DNA from: JBKHYJ01 sp046565505
Lineage (GTDB): Bacteria > Acidobacteriota > Blastocatellia > UBA7656
DNA length: 64,000 bases
Assembly: GCA_046565505.1 (NCBI GenBank)
Contig: JBKHYJ010000099.1
Location: forward strand, 29,127 to 93,126
Direction: 5' to 3'
Below, in pieces: positions 53,929-63,219 of this stretch; within the stretch, counting starts at the first letter, position 1, and every line of letters begins with the position of its first letter. The translations under genes and the position numbers were made by a program. The notes beneath the pieces are model-generated. The model was not told where the DNA came from and searched no databases. It was given only the letters and a program-made list of their open reading frames with translations.

Positions 53929-55014
53929 ATGTTGTTCAGGAAAAGAATAGTGTGTGGACTCGCAGTCTTATGTTTACTGATTGGTCTGACCGCCGTAATC
54001 CCCGCGCGGGCAGGTTACGGCGAGCAGAAGGAAAAGGGGGAAAAGTCTAAGCAGCAGAAAGATGGGAAGGACAAAGGCGATAAGAAGGGCGGTGGAGACA
54101 AGGGCGATAAGAAATCCGGCCAGGCGGATTCCGACGACGCGGGCGAAGGACGCCCGGTTTTGTGGCGGGAGCCGGCCGACATCGAGAGCCGCGACCTGTT
54201 TCATGGCCCGGGCGGCGCGCAAGGCGCCCCTGACCCTTCGGGCAAGTTCACCTTCAAGGAACGCTCGACCTCCGGCACGTCTGAAAAGATTATCGTCGAA
54301 GACGACAAGGGCCGTGAATGGACAGTGAAGTTCGGCTCGGAATCGAGGCCCGAGACGGCAGCCACGCGCATCATATGGGCGGCGGGCTACCACGTGGACC
54401 AGGACTACTTCGTCAAGCGCACGCGCATCCTCGGGCGCGGGGATTTTGACGTGTGGGACGTTCGCTTCGAGCGGCGGGACGACGGCATGAAAGAAGTCGG
54501 CCTGTGGTCATGGCACACGAACCCCTTCCTCGGCACGCGCGAGCTTCAGGGGCTGAAGGTGCTGATGGCGCTCGTCAACAATTGGGATTTGAAGGAGGTG
54601 AATAATAAGATCGCGCGCCCAGGTAAGAAGAGCGGCGGGGACCGCGGCGAGCGAATATTCTATGTCGCCGATATGGGCGGGACGTTAGGCTCGACCGGGA
54701 GCCCCTTCAGGAAGATCCCGGGATTCGGCAGCGCCCCGGCCGGCTCTAAAGGGGACGCGGGGGCCTTCGCCAACCAGGAATTCATCGACGGCGTGCGTAA
54801 CGGCCAGGTGGTCTTTCATTACAAGGGGAAAGACCCGAAGGCTCTCGAAGGGGTCACCGTCGAAAACGCCCGCTGGATGGGCAATCTGCTCGGGCGACTC
54901 TCCGACAAGCAAATCTCGGACGCGTTCACCGCGGGCGGGTTCAGCGAAGCCGAGACCTCCACTTACGTTCGCGCCATGCGAAAACGAATAGACCAGCTCC
55001 GAAATCTCAAATAG
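53929..55014 (+). CDS. Secreted protein, possible atypical kinase-like fold
   Basis: 361 residues. Signal peptide (about 1-28, ending ARAGYGE) and a Lys/Gly/Asp-rich linker (about 29-75, KGDKKGGGDKGDKKSG) precede the body. In the body, EWTVKFGSE (about 124) and PETAATRIIWAAGY, then NNWDLKEVNN (about 221) and FYVADMGGTLG (about 243) follow the order Lys, Glu-containing helix, Asn/Asp loop, DxG seen in secreted Fam20/HipA-like kinases. I do not claim catalytic activity. It has its own promoter. Confidence 0.7.
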   Translation: MLFRKRIVCGLAVLCLLIGLTAVIPARAGYGEQKEKGEKSKQQKDGKDKGDKKGGGDKGDKKSGQADSDDAGEGRPVLWREPADIESRDLFHGPGGAQGAPDPSGKFTFKERSTSGTSEKIIVEDDKGREWTVKFGSESRPETAATRIIWAAGYHVDQDYFVKRTRILGRGDFDVWDVRFERRDDGMKEVGLWSWHTNPFLGTRELQGLKVLMALVNNWDLKEVNNKIARPGKKSGGDRGERIFYVADMGGTLGSTGSPFRKIPGFGSAPAGSKGDAGAFANQEFIDGVRNGQVVFHYKGKDPKALEGVTVENARWMGNLLGRLSDKQISDAFTAGGFSEAETSTYVRAMRKRIDQLRNLK

Positions 55015-55060
55015 CCGGCGGGGCACGTGACGGGGGCGGGGAAAGCGCCTCCCGGCCCCG

Positions 55061-58000
55061 TCACACGCCGCCCGCTTTCGCGAACCACAGGTCTTTAGGT
55101 GTGACGAAGGGCGATAGAAGGTGCAGCGTCACCCCTTCCAGATTCGCCCTGTGTGCGACGAAGCTGCGGCGGTGAGCCAAGAAGACGCAGGGGGCGTCTT
55201 CAAGCAGCAGCCTCGTCACCTCGCGATAGATCCCCGCGCGCTGCTCGCGGTTCATGACCGATCGCGCCTCGTCCGTCAGGCGATCAACTTCTTCGTTAGA
55301 GTACGTCCCGATGAACAGGTCGCGGTTGCGCGAATTGAAAAGCACGTAAGTGAAATTGTCTGGGTCCGGGTAGTCCGCGTACCAGTCGCGGCCCGCTATC
55401 GGGACCATTCGCAGCCGCAGCGCGCGCTGCATCTCCGGCCCCGTGACGTAGCGAAACTCCGCGTGTATGCCTACCTCGGCGAGGTCATCCTTCAAGCACT
55501 CTACGGCCGGGTTGACCGATTGCGGCCACCAGATTTCCGTGTCGAACCCCCCGCCATACCCCGCCTCTTGCAGCAGGGCGCGCGCGCCGGCCGGGTCATG
55601 GTCATACGCGCCCGCGCCCGCGTCGTACCCTAACACGCCCGGCGGTATAGGGCCGACGGCGGGCTCCGCCATACCCCCGTACACTTCGTGCAGGAACCGG
55701 CCGCGGTTGACCGCGAGGCATATGGCTTGCCGTACCCGGCGGTCAGACAGCGGCGCGCGCTCGCAATCGAACACCAGCATCCGCGTCTGGAGTTGCACCG
55801 CCTCCAGGATGTGAAGCTCCTCGGCGTGCTTCCTCAACTCGGACAGGTACGTGAGAGGCAGGTCGCTGATGTAATCAAGCTCCTCGCGGACGAACGCCTC
55901 GAATATCTCCTCCGCGCTCATGCCGAAGTGAACGGTCAGGCGCTCGACGTAGGGCAACTCGGCATTCCAGTAATTAGAGAAGCGCTCCATCTGCACTTCC
56001 TTCCCGAGCACGGGCTCGGCCACGCGGAAGGGGCCCGTCCCCACGGGCCGTATGGCGAAATCCAGGGTCGGCTTCTCGACCTCTTCGCGCGGGACTATGT
56101 AGGAGTAATCCATGCAGAGCGTAGACAGAAAGAACGCGACCGGCTGGATAAGCTCTATCCTTATCACCTGCTCGCCCAGCACCTGTATGCCCGCGGCCGA
56201 ATCCGTCTCGCCCGACATGAACTGCTCCGCGCCGACTATTGGCCTGAAGGCCCAGGCCGCCGCGTCCTCGTTCACGCGCATCTGCCGCTCGAAAGAATAC
56301 TTCACGTCGTCTGCGCGGACGCGGCGGCCGTTGTGGAACCGCGCGGACTCGCGCAAGTAAAATGTGTACACGCGGCCGTCGGGCGAAATCTCCCACCGCT
56401 CGGCCACGCCCGGGCGGATCTCCGCGCGCTCGCCGAACTGCACGAGCCCCTCGAATATGTTCGACATCACCTCCACGCGAGAGATTGATGATATGGTCGC
56501 CGGGTCGAGCGTCACCTGCGAGGCCCTGAGGGCGAACCGCAAGTGGCCGCCGCGTTCCGGTACGGGGAGTTGGAAAGCCTCGACTTCGCGGTTGAGCAAC
56601 TCCGCCTCGCGCACGAGGAGGTCAACCGCGCTGTTGATGCCGCTGATCGACGCCTGGTTGCGCCCCACGACTTCCTTGATGGTCTCGATCGCGCGCAGCA
56701 CCTGGTCGGCCCCGGCCGACTGCTCGTCGGAAGCCGTGCGGATCTGCTCGACGACCATCGTCAGCTCTTCCATCGCCTCCGCTATGTACTTCGACACCTG
56801 CGCCTGCTCGCCCGTCGCGCGGCGCACCTGCTCGGTAAGCTCGCTCATGTGGAGCGCGCGCTCGCCGATGTGTCGCGACGTGAGGGCCTGCTCGCTTGTG
56901 GCGCGCTCTATGCCCCGCGCCTGCTGGCGGACGAGGTCGGCCGCCTCCAGGACCGTGTGGCTCTCGGCGGCCTGAATGGCCGTCGAGTCGGCTATCAATC
57001 GTATGCGGTCGGAAGCCGCGTTAGTCTTTTCCCTTATCTCCGCGAGCAGCGCGGACGCGCGCGAGGCGAGGTCAACCCCTTCGTCCGCGCGCTGGCCGCC
57101 CACCGCGACGCGCTCTATGGTCTCGGTCACGTCCTCGCGCACGGACTTGATCATCTCTTCGATCTCGCGGGTCGAGGCGGCCGTGCGCTCGCTCAGCTCT
57201 TTGATCTCGTCGGCCACTATGCGGAACCCGCGCCCCTGCGAGCCCGCCTGCGCCGCCAGTATCGCCGCGTTCAGCGCGAGCAGGTGCGTGCGGTCGGCGA
57301 TCTCGTTTATGACATGCGTGACCTCGCCTATCTGGTCGGACCTGCGGCCCAGCCGCGTGATCGTCTCGGTCGCGGCGTCGATGGCCTCTTTGATCTTCGA
57401 CATGCTGGCGGCGGTCTCGGCCACTATCTGCGAGCCGGAGTCGGCCGACCTCGCCACCTCGTCGGCGAGAACGGTGGTCTGGTTGACCGACTCGCCGATG
57501 CTGCGGGTAGAGTTGTCGATCGCCTCCATCGCGCCTGCCGTCTTCTCGGCGGATTCGGCCAGCGCCTCCGTTGATTCGGCGACCTTGCGGATGCTGACGG
57601 CCATCTCTTCAATGGCGGAAGCCGTCTCCTCGACGAACTGCGCCAGCTCGTCGGAATTCTCGGACACATGGTTGATGGAGGTCGCCATCTGCATGACGGA
57701 AGTTGACGTAGACTGCGAGAGGTTCGACAGGGTCTGTAGGCTGCCCCCGACCGAGTGCATGGAGGCATTGATCTCGGATATGGAGCTTGAAGTCTCTTCC
57801 ACGGATTTCGCTTCGTCGAGCACTCCCGCCGAGAGCGTCCGCGTCCCGCGCAGCACTTCGCCCACCACCGTCTCGATTGAATCGGCGGCGCGTTGCAGGC
57901 GGCCCACTATGTACCGCAGCCGCCGCGTGAGCCCGTCGAGGTTGAGCAATAACTGGCGGTCCTCGCCGCTCGCCACCGACTTGCTCCCGTTGATGCGCGG

Positions 58001-58132
58001 GTTGAGATCGCCCTGAGCTATGCGCGCCAGGGCCTCAAAGACGCGTTGATTTGAACTCTGGCCGTCGCCCGGGGAACCGGACTCTGTGAGCACTTCTCGC
58101 GCGTTGATCGATGTGTGACGCGGTTCGTCCAT
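55061..58132 (-). CDS. Chemoreceptor signalling domain fused to family-5 solute-binding module
   Basis: 1023 residues from ATG 58132. A longer reading to 58333 crosses a hairpin and adds non-family sequence. N-terminal HAMP-like/helical part (about 30-80), then a long MCP coiled coil (about 80-520) with hairpin tip RTHLLALNAAILAAQAGSQG (about 281-300). Then a complete SBP_bac_5 peptide-binding module (about 527-1018; TLDPATISSISRVEVMSNIF, WEISPDGRVYTFYLRE). No signal peptide or membrane helix separates them, so the binding module should be cytoplasmic. At the tip the usual NAAxEAARAGE reads NAAILAAQAGS; charged residues matching Tsr Glu385 and Arg388 are lost. Normal coupling to CheA/CheW is doubtful. 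Confidence 0.92.
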   Translation of the reverse strand: MDEPRHTSINAREVLTESGSPGDGQSSNQRVFEALARIAQGDLNPRINGSKSVASGEDRQLLLNLDGLTRRLRYIVGRLQRAADSIETVVGEVLRGTRTLSAGVLDEAKSVEETSSSISEINASMHSVGGSLQTLSNLSQSTSTSVMQMATSINHVSENSDELAQFVEETASAIEEMAVSIRKVAESTEALAESAEKTAGAMEAIDNSTRSIGESVNQTTVLADEVARSADSGSQIVAETAASMSKIKEAIDAATETITRLGRRSDQIGEVTHVINEIADRTHLLALNAAILAAQAGSQGRGFRIVADEIKELSERTAASTREIEEMIKSVREDVTETIERVAVGGQRADEGVDLASRASALLAEIREKTNAASDRIRLIADSTAIQAAESHTVLEAADLVRQQARGIERATSEQALTSRHIGERALHMSELTEQVRRATGEQAQVSKYIAEAMEELTMVVEQIRTASDEQSAGADQVLRAIETIKEVVGRNQASISGINSAVDLLVREAELLNREVEAFQLPVPERGGHLRFALRASQVTLDPATISSISRVEVMSNIFEGLVQFGERAEIRPGVAERWEISPDGRVYTFYLRESARFHNGRRVRADDVKYSFERQMRVNEDAAAWAFRPIVGAEQFMSGETDSAAGIQVLGEQVIRIELIQPVAFFLSTLCMDYSYIVPREEVEKPTLDFAIRPVGTGPFRVAEPVLGKEVQMERFSNYWNAELPYVERLTVHFGMSAEEIFEAFVREELDYISDLPLTYLSELRKHAEELHILEAVQLQTRMLVFDCERAPLSDRRVRQAICLAVNRGRFLHEVYGGMAEPAVGPIPPGVLGYDAGAGAYDHDPAGARALLQEAGYGGGFDTEIWWPQSVNPAVECLKDDLAEVGIHAEFRYVTGPEMQRALRLRMVPIAGRDWYADYPDPDNFTYVLFNSRNRDLFIGTYSNEEVDRLTDEARSVMNREQRAGIYREVTRLLLEDAPCVFLAHRRSFVAHRANLEGVTLHLLSPFVTPKDLWFAKAGGV

Positions 58133-58436
58133 AGTAGTTGTAGCGACGCGGGCGGAGTTATTATGGTAGCGGCTCGTTTTAAGCCAGTCAATCAGGGAAA
58201 CGACGGGCGCCGAAGTGAAAAGGCGGGCGGCGAATAAAAGGAGGAAGCCGCGCAGGCCATTGCCTGCGCGGCGCCGGGCCTCACCCCCCGCCCCGCGCGT
58301 CTTCCGGCTTTGCTTAACTATTGCACCTGCCATGCTTTCACACTAAAATGAATCAGTGCTGCTCCCTCGACTTTTCCTCATGTAAAATGCGCGTGACTAC
58401 CGCTCCCTGTAGGCCGCCGATATTCAGGAAGCTCCG
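58133..58436. other. Divergent region between MCP-SBP and DUF4388 genes
   Basis: 304 bp. It has a perfect 11-bp inverted repeat (58246-58271) and, near the DUF4388 start, AGGAAG as ribosome site. No other gene seen. Confidence 0.5.
58246..58271 (-). other. Perfect 11-bp stem-loop upstream of the MCP-SBP gene
   Basis: GCCGCGCAGGC-CATT-GCCTGCGCGGC. On the minus strand it is followed by TTCCTCCTTTTATT, so it could act as an attenuator in the leader of the MCP-SBP gene. It also argues against translation from the ATG at 58333. Confidence 0.55.
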
Positions 58437-60128
58437 GTGCAAGGACAATTAGGTGAAAAGCTCGTCGCGGAACTCGTGCGCGTGATAGCCGAAAAGAATT
58501 CGAGCGGGCTCCTGCGGGTGTCGCGCGGCAGGACGATAAAAGCCATCTTCTTTGAACTGGGCGCGCCTAAGTACGCCATAAGCAACCTCGCCGCCGAACA
58601 GCTCGACAACAAATTAATCAAAGAACGCCTCGCCACACCCGAGCAGATCGAGCAGGCGAAGCAGCGCGCCGGGAAGCCGCACCGCGTAGCCTCTGCGCTC
58701 GTGGAGATGGGCGTGCTCACGGACGACGCGATGCGCAAGGTCGTCCGCCGCCAGGTGATGGGCATCGTGCTTTCGCTCTTTGAATGGACGCAGGGCGATT
58801 ACGCATTCGACGAGCGGATCCGCGCCGCCCACGACGTGCCCCTGGACATGACGGCTTCCGACATCTTGCTCGAAGGCGCGCGACATGGCGCGGCGATACG
58901 GCAGGTAGCCGAGGCCATCGCGCCACTCGACGCCGTCGTCGTCAAGCCCGACGCCAAGGTGATCCGGGTCGATGCGGGCAGGCTGATACCGATGGAGAGT
59001 TATGTGCTCTCGCGCATCGAATCCCCCATAGTCGTCAGCGAAGTGGGCGCGCTGAGCGGCATAGCCGACGAGGAAGCGCACAGGGCGGTGTGCGCCCTCG
59101 TCGCGGCGGGCTTCCTCAAGCTGCAAGGCGACCAGAAGGAGGCGGCCGAGGAGCCTGTGCGAGAGGCGGACGATTCGACGGGCCGCCTGCGCGAAGAGGT
59201 CGCCCGCAAGCTGCACTTTTATAACTCGGCCGACTTTTATGAAATCCTCGGCGTCACGCGCCAGGCGACGACGGCCGACATCAAAGCGGCGTACTACCAG
59301 TTGGCTAAGAAATTCCACCCCGACCGCCACCGGAACACAGAGCATAGCGACCTTCGCGGCAAGCTCGAAGCTCTGCTGTCGCTCATAACTCAGGCCTACG
59401 ACACGCTGTCGGAGCCTCCCCAGCGAGCGGCTTATGACGAGCGGCTCAGGAGGTCTTCGGCCGGCGCACCGGCCGTGGCGCGCAAGCCGCCGCCCGCGGT
59501 GACCGCGGAGCCTAAAGCGGCAGACCCTCAGCCGCCGGCCGAGGAGGTCAGGCATACGGGCGATCTCAGAAAATCAGGGCCGCTGCCCGATAAGTCCGCT
59601 CCCTCGCCGCCGCCTTCGGACGAGGCAGTAGTCGAGGAGGCACAGGCGCGCACCGCCGTCGCTCACGCGGGCGCGGGGGCGAATGGGACGGCGAACGGCA
59701 ATACGGGCCAGCAGGCCGAGCACTATTACCAACAGGGACGCGCCCGCTACGATAGAAAAGAGTATCACGCGGCGGTGCACCTGCTCCGCGAGGCGGTCAA
59801 GCTGGACCCGACGCGGGCCGCATATCATTATCATCTGGGCGTCGCGCTCATACGCAACCCGCGCACGCGCCGCGAAGCCGAAGAGCACCTGTCGAAAGCC
59901 GCAGAGCTCGAACCCTATAACACGCAGGTCCGTGTGAAGCTCGGAATGTTGTATAAAGAGGCGGGGCTGACAAAGAAGGCCGAAGGCTATTTTCAGCAGG
60001 CGCTCCAACTCGATCCCGACAACCGCGCGGCGCGCCGGGAACTCACTACGAAATCGGCCGCCCCGCCGGCCGAAAGCATGTGGAAATCCGACATCGGCAA
60101 AATCGCCAAAAGAATCTTCAAGAAATAG
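58437..60128 (+). CDS. DUF4388-J-domain-TPR protein
   Basis: 563 residues, GTG start with AGGAAG upstream. N-terminal DUF4388/PATAN-like domain (about 1-130, SSGLLRVSRGRTIKAIFFELG), a further helical/winged region (about 170-225), J domain (about 262-330, DFYEILGVTRQATTADIK, HPD in KFHPDRH), an Ala/Pro/Glu linker, then TPR-like repeats (about 425-540, AEHYYQQGRARYDRKEYHAA, LGMLYKEAGLTKKAEGY). The HPD motif suggests Hsp70 partnership. Divergent from the MCP-SBP gene. Confidence 0.9.
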   Translation: MQGQLGEKLVAELVRVIAEKNSSGLLRVSRGRTIKAIFFELGAPKYAISNLAAEQLDNKLIKERLATPEQIEQAKQRAGKPHRVASALVEMGVLTDDAMRKVVRRQVMGIVLSLFEWTQGDYAFDERIRAAHDVPLDMTASDILLEGARHGAAIRQVAEAIAPLDAVVVKPDAKVIRVDAGRLIPMESYVLSRIESPIVVSEVGALSGIADEEAHRAVCALVAAGFLKLQGDQKEAAEEPVREADDSTGRLREEVARKLHFYNSADFYEILGVTRQATTADIKAAYYQLAKKFHPDRHRNTEHSDLRGKLEALLSLITQAYDTLSEPPQRAAYDERLRRSSAGAPAVARKPPPAVTAEPKAADPQPPAEEVRHTGDLRKSGPLPDKSAPSPPPSDEAVVEEAQARTAVAHAGAGANGTANGNTGQQAEHYYQQGRARYDRKEYHAAVHLLREAVKLDPTRAAYHYHLGVALIRNPRTRREAEEHLSKAAELEPYNTQVRVKLGMLYKEAGLTKKAEGYFQQALQLDPDNRAARRELTTKSAAPPAESMWKSDIGKIAKRIFKK

Positions 60129-60286
60129 TTGCCCGAGCGTCACCCGCCTTTGTGTCGCCCACCAGGCGGCAGCCGGCCGCGTGCGCGCCCCCTCGCGGAT
60201 GCGAGCATGCGTGCGGGCGCGGCGGCTAGCCCCCGGCGGCCGCCATCGCGGCATAATTCATAGTTGAGCTTCGCTAACGCGGGCCG

Positions 60287-61045
60287 TCACAAGCGGTCTA
60301 TTATGCTACCTATGCGCCGTATCCCCCCGACGAGCAGGACCGCAATGGGCGGGTATAAAAGCGCGCCCAGCAAGGTGCTCGCGGGCATGGCCGCGCCGTG
60401 GCGGCCACTTACTACGTAGCCTAGCCCGAGCGAAACCAGATAGCCGCATACAAGGAAGATCAACCCGGCCTTGCGACTGATTGATTTATCATGAGGCGCT
60501 TCTTGCCGGTCGAAGACCGAGGTCAGGTGGTCGGGAATGTGGTAGGTGTAGCGCGACAGCACTATGGACAGGTTCTTTACCAGGTAGACCAATCCGTACA
60601 GGGCAAAGGCGAATATCAGGACGCGCCCGAGCAGGCTGAGCTCTTGCCTGATCGTGACTTTTGAAGCCATCACATAAAAGGTGGAGAGAAAGAGCGGGAC
60701 AACTATAAGGACCGCGTGCGAGCGCGCGGCGGCCTCCTGGCGCTCATGCGCCATCCACTCGTCCACCATGCGGTCGAAGTGACGTTGCTTGGCTACCACT
60801 TCGGCGTGGCGCGAGGCGTAGAACGTCCTTTGCGTGTCCGCGAACCGGCCGTTATCGTAAGCCCACCGCCGGGCCGGGTCGCTCAAGATTTGATAAGCCT
60901 CGTTGATCTGTACGAATCGAGCGTTCGCGTCGGGCGAGGCCGAAACGTCCGGGTGGTACTCGCGCGCGAGCCTCCTGTATGCAGACTTGATGTCGGCGGC
61001 GGTCGCGCGAGAGGAGAGTCCGAGGAGTCCGTAGAGGTCCGTCAT
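60287..61045 (-). CDS. Membrane J-domain protein
   Basis: 252 residues. J domain at 1-70 (DLYGLLGLSSRATAADIKSA, HPD in REYHPDV), then about four membrane helices (about 110-245). It should recruit an Hsp70 to the inner membrane. Convergent with the DUF4388-J-TPR gene. Confidence 0.88.
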   Translation of the reverse strand: MTDLYGLLGLSSRATAADIKSAYRRLAREYHPDVSASPDANARFVQINEAYQILSDPARRWAYDNGRFADTQRTFYASRHAEVVAKQRHFDRMVDEWMAHERQEAAARSHAVLIVVPLFLSTFYVMASKVTIRQELSLLGRVLIFAFALYGLVYLVKNLSIVLSRYTYHIPDHLTSVFDRQEAPHDKSISRKAGLIFLVCGYLVSLGLGYVVSGRHGAAMPASTLLGALLYPPIAVLLVGGIRRIGSIIDRL

Positions 61046-61410
61046 GGCTACAAATTTCTATACACAAAAGGGCGCTCTACCTGTGGGCCTGACGTGAACG
61101 CTCGCCCTCGAAACCTTGCGCGATGCCGGCGGCAAGCGGCTGATTCCGTGAGCGGCAACCGAGACGACTGATCCCGACTTAGGGGAGCCGTTGGCCCTGC
61201 TTCCAGGGATATATTACTACTGCTCAAAGTTGTTCTCAAGTATCCATTTTGAGGCCGCGCGAGGCCGAAGCGGGGGAGCGAATTTGGCGCAAAGGTGAAT
61301 GGTCGGGGCGGGAGGATTGAAGGAGCGCCCATGCCCATGAGATGGGAATGGTTTCTCGCGTGCATTGTTTCTCGTCGCCTCTTTTTCCGCCGGAGCCTTT
61401 CTGGCTGTAG
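61046..61410. other. Intergenic region between ruvC and the J-domain gene
   Basis: 365 bp, no credible gene. A short plus-strand reading with GGAGC before an ATG at 61331 runs into ruvC and has no family match. No clear terminator. Confidence 0.4.
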
Positions 61411-61899
61411 TCAGCCCTTTACGCCCATCCGCGCGCGAGTCGAGGCCATATTGATGTGACAGATGGCAACCGCCAGGGCGTCGCTCGCGTCGAGCGGTTC
61501 CGGCGCTTCTTTCAGCCCGAGCAGCAGCCGGACCATTTCCTGCACCTGATGTTTTTCCGCGCGGCCATACCCGACGAGGGCGGACTTGACTTCAAGCGGC
61601 GAGTACTCTGCCACCTCCACGCCCGCGCGCACGGCGGCGACAATCGCCACGCCGCGCACGTGCCCGAGCTTGAGCGCGCTCTTCACGTTGACGGCGAAAA
61701 AGGTCTCCTCGACGGCGCAGGCTTGCGGCCTGAGTCGCTCGATGACTTCTTCCAGTTTCTGGCTTATGATGTACAGCCGCTCCGCGAAGGTGAAGCGGGC
61801 AGGCGCGCGTATACCCGCGTATTCTACCAGGTCGTAATGGCGGCCATCGCTGTCGATGACGCCGTACCCGGTCGTCTCGGTGCCAGGGTCCACGCCCAT
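61411..61899 (-). CDS. ruvC: Holliday junction endonuclease RuvC
   Basis: 162 residues from ATG 61899 (MGVDPGTETTGYGV). A much longer reading to 62331 is out of frame with yebC and not RuvC-like. Acidic catalytic residues: Asp4 in GVDPG, Glu in AVEETFF (about 66), Asp pair in LDASDALAVAICH (about 141). It resolves recombination intermediates. It follows the YebC-family gene by 77 bp. Confidence 0.95.
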   Translation of the reverse strand: MGVDPGTETTGYGVIDSDGRHYDLVEYAGIRAPARFTFAERLYIISQKLEEVIERLRPQACAVEETFFAVNVKSALKLGHVRGVAIVAAVRAGVEVAEYSPLEVKSALVGYGRAEKHQVQEMVRLLLGLKEAPEPLDASDALAVAICHINMASTRARMGVKG

Positions 61900-61976
61900 G
61901 ACGCGGGTTAAGCGGGGCGCGGGCCTGCCGTCAAGCCCTGCGCGCCTGCGGTCGGGACCGTTGCCGGGCCCTGCGG

Positions 61977-62723
61977 TCAACCGGCGGCCTCCATCTCTTC
62001 GGCCGGTATGTCGAAATTGGCGGCGACGCTCGCAACGTCGTCGTGGTCTTCGAGCGCCTCCATCAGCCGCAGCACCTGTTGAGCGGTCGCGCCCGTGACC
62101 TGCACGGAATTCGTCGGGCGCATGACTACTTCCGACGACAAGGGCTCGATGCCCGCGCCCTTGATCGCTTCGAGCACGGTGTTGAAGTCTTCGGGCGAGG
62201 TGACGATCTCCCAGGACTCTTCGTCGTCGTTCACGTCTTCGGCCCCGGCTTCGAGGGCTAGCTCCATGATCTTCTCTTCCTCGGCGGAACTTCTGTCGAT
62301 GATGATCGTGCCTTTCTTCTGAAACATCCATGCGACGGACCCCGACTCGCCGAGATTCCCGCCGTTCTTAGAGAGAAGGTGGCGGATCTCCGCGACCGTG
62401 CGAGTGCGGTTGTCTGTCTGGACCTCGACGAATATCGCGACGCCGCCCGGCCCATAGCCCTCGTAATTGATGTCTTCGATTTGCGCGCCGGCGATCTCGC
62501 CTGTGCCGCGCTTGATGGCGTTCGCCATCGTGTCCTTGGGCATGTTCATCGCCTTAGCGTCGTCCATCGCCTTGCGGAGGCGAGGGTTGCCCGCCGGGTC
62601 GCCGCCGCCGACGCGCGCGGCCACCGTCAGCTCTTTAATCAGCTTCGAGAACATCTTGCCGCGTTTAGCGTCAATCGCCCCCTTCTTGTGCTTAATTGAA
62701 TGCCATTTAGAGTGTCCCGACAT
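61977..62723 (-). CDS. YebC/PmpR-family protein
   Basis: 248 residues from ATG 62723 (MSGHSKWHSIKHKKGA), with AAAGGA eight bases upstream. Full YebC domain; family members act as transcription regulators or, in recent work, help translate proline stretches. GNLGESGSVAWMFQKKG and the C-terminal dimer region are intact. Located upstream of ruvC, as in many genomes. Confidence 0.95.
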   Translation of the reverse strand: MSGHSKWHSIKHKKGAIDAKRGKMFSKLIKELTVAARVGGGDPAGNPRLRKAMDDAKAMNMPKDTMANAIKRGTGEIAGAQIEDINYEGYGPGGVAIFVEVQTDNRTRTVAEIRHLLSKNGGNLGESGSVAWMFQKKGTIIIDRSSAEEEKIMELALEAGAEDVNDDEESWEIVTSPEDFNTVLEAIKGAGIEPLSSEVVMRPTNSVQVTGATAQQVLRLMEALEDHDDVASVAANFDIPAEEMEAAG

Positions 62724-63219
62724 AACCGTTCCTTTCTGCATCCTCAGTGAGGTTGTGAGACTGAAACTGTACCCTCCCTTCAGGCCCGCTGGCAAATACC
62801 TTAGCACTTAAAGCCTCGGGGATGAAGCGCTTTTTCTCGGAAGCCACACCCGCTCCCGGCCAAACACGCGCCCGGCGGGTTCCGCATTACCTGTTTCTCG
62901 AAATACTTACACAATAAGGTTTCCAAGTAAGCAATAACTGTTTATTATGGCGCGGTGGACCTCGGCGAGCGGAGGGCAGGGGATCGCGCCAAGCCCGAAA
63001 GTCTGTTCCTGATTCGGGCACGGGGCCGACTTTACCCCGGGCAGCGATTCCAGAGACATGACCATTCTGTAATCAGGGCGTGACATCTGATCTAATTCAT
63101 AGTTGATAAACTTGGCGCGGGCCCGGACACATCCTTTCGGGATATGGTCGGCCCGCAGGATTATAAGAGGGAAGAGTGTGCTCCCCTGTGGCGGCTCCCT
63201 CTGCGTAAAGGAGAATTGA
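62724..63219. other. Intergenic region before the poly-HAMP kinase
   Basis: 496 bp. No credible gene. It should hold the yebC and kinase promoters; GGATTATAAG (63158-63167) is a possible -10 for the plus gene. Nothing else recognised. Confidence 0.4.

Noticed and set aside
56976..58016. Ser-rich plus-strand frame opposite the MCP coiled coil
   Set aside because: Composition follows from the antisense of Glu/Ala/Thr codons; no start signal.
58133..58333. N-terminal extension of the MCP-SBP protein with a hydrophobic stretch
   Set aside because: Passes through a perfect hairpin and shows no family similarity; not counted as a membrane anchor.
61900..62331. N-terminal extension of ruvC
   Set aside because: Overlaps the yebC-family gene out of frame; RuvC begins at MGVDPG.
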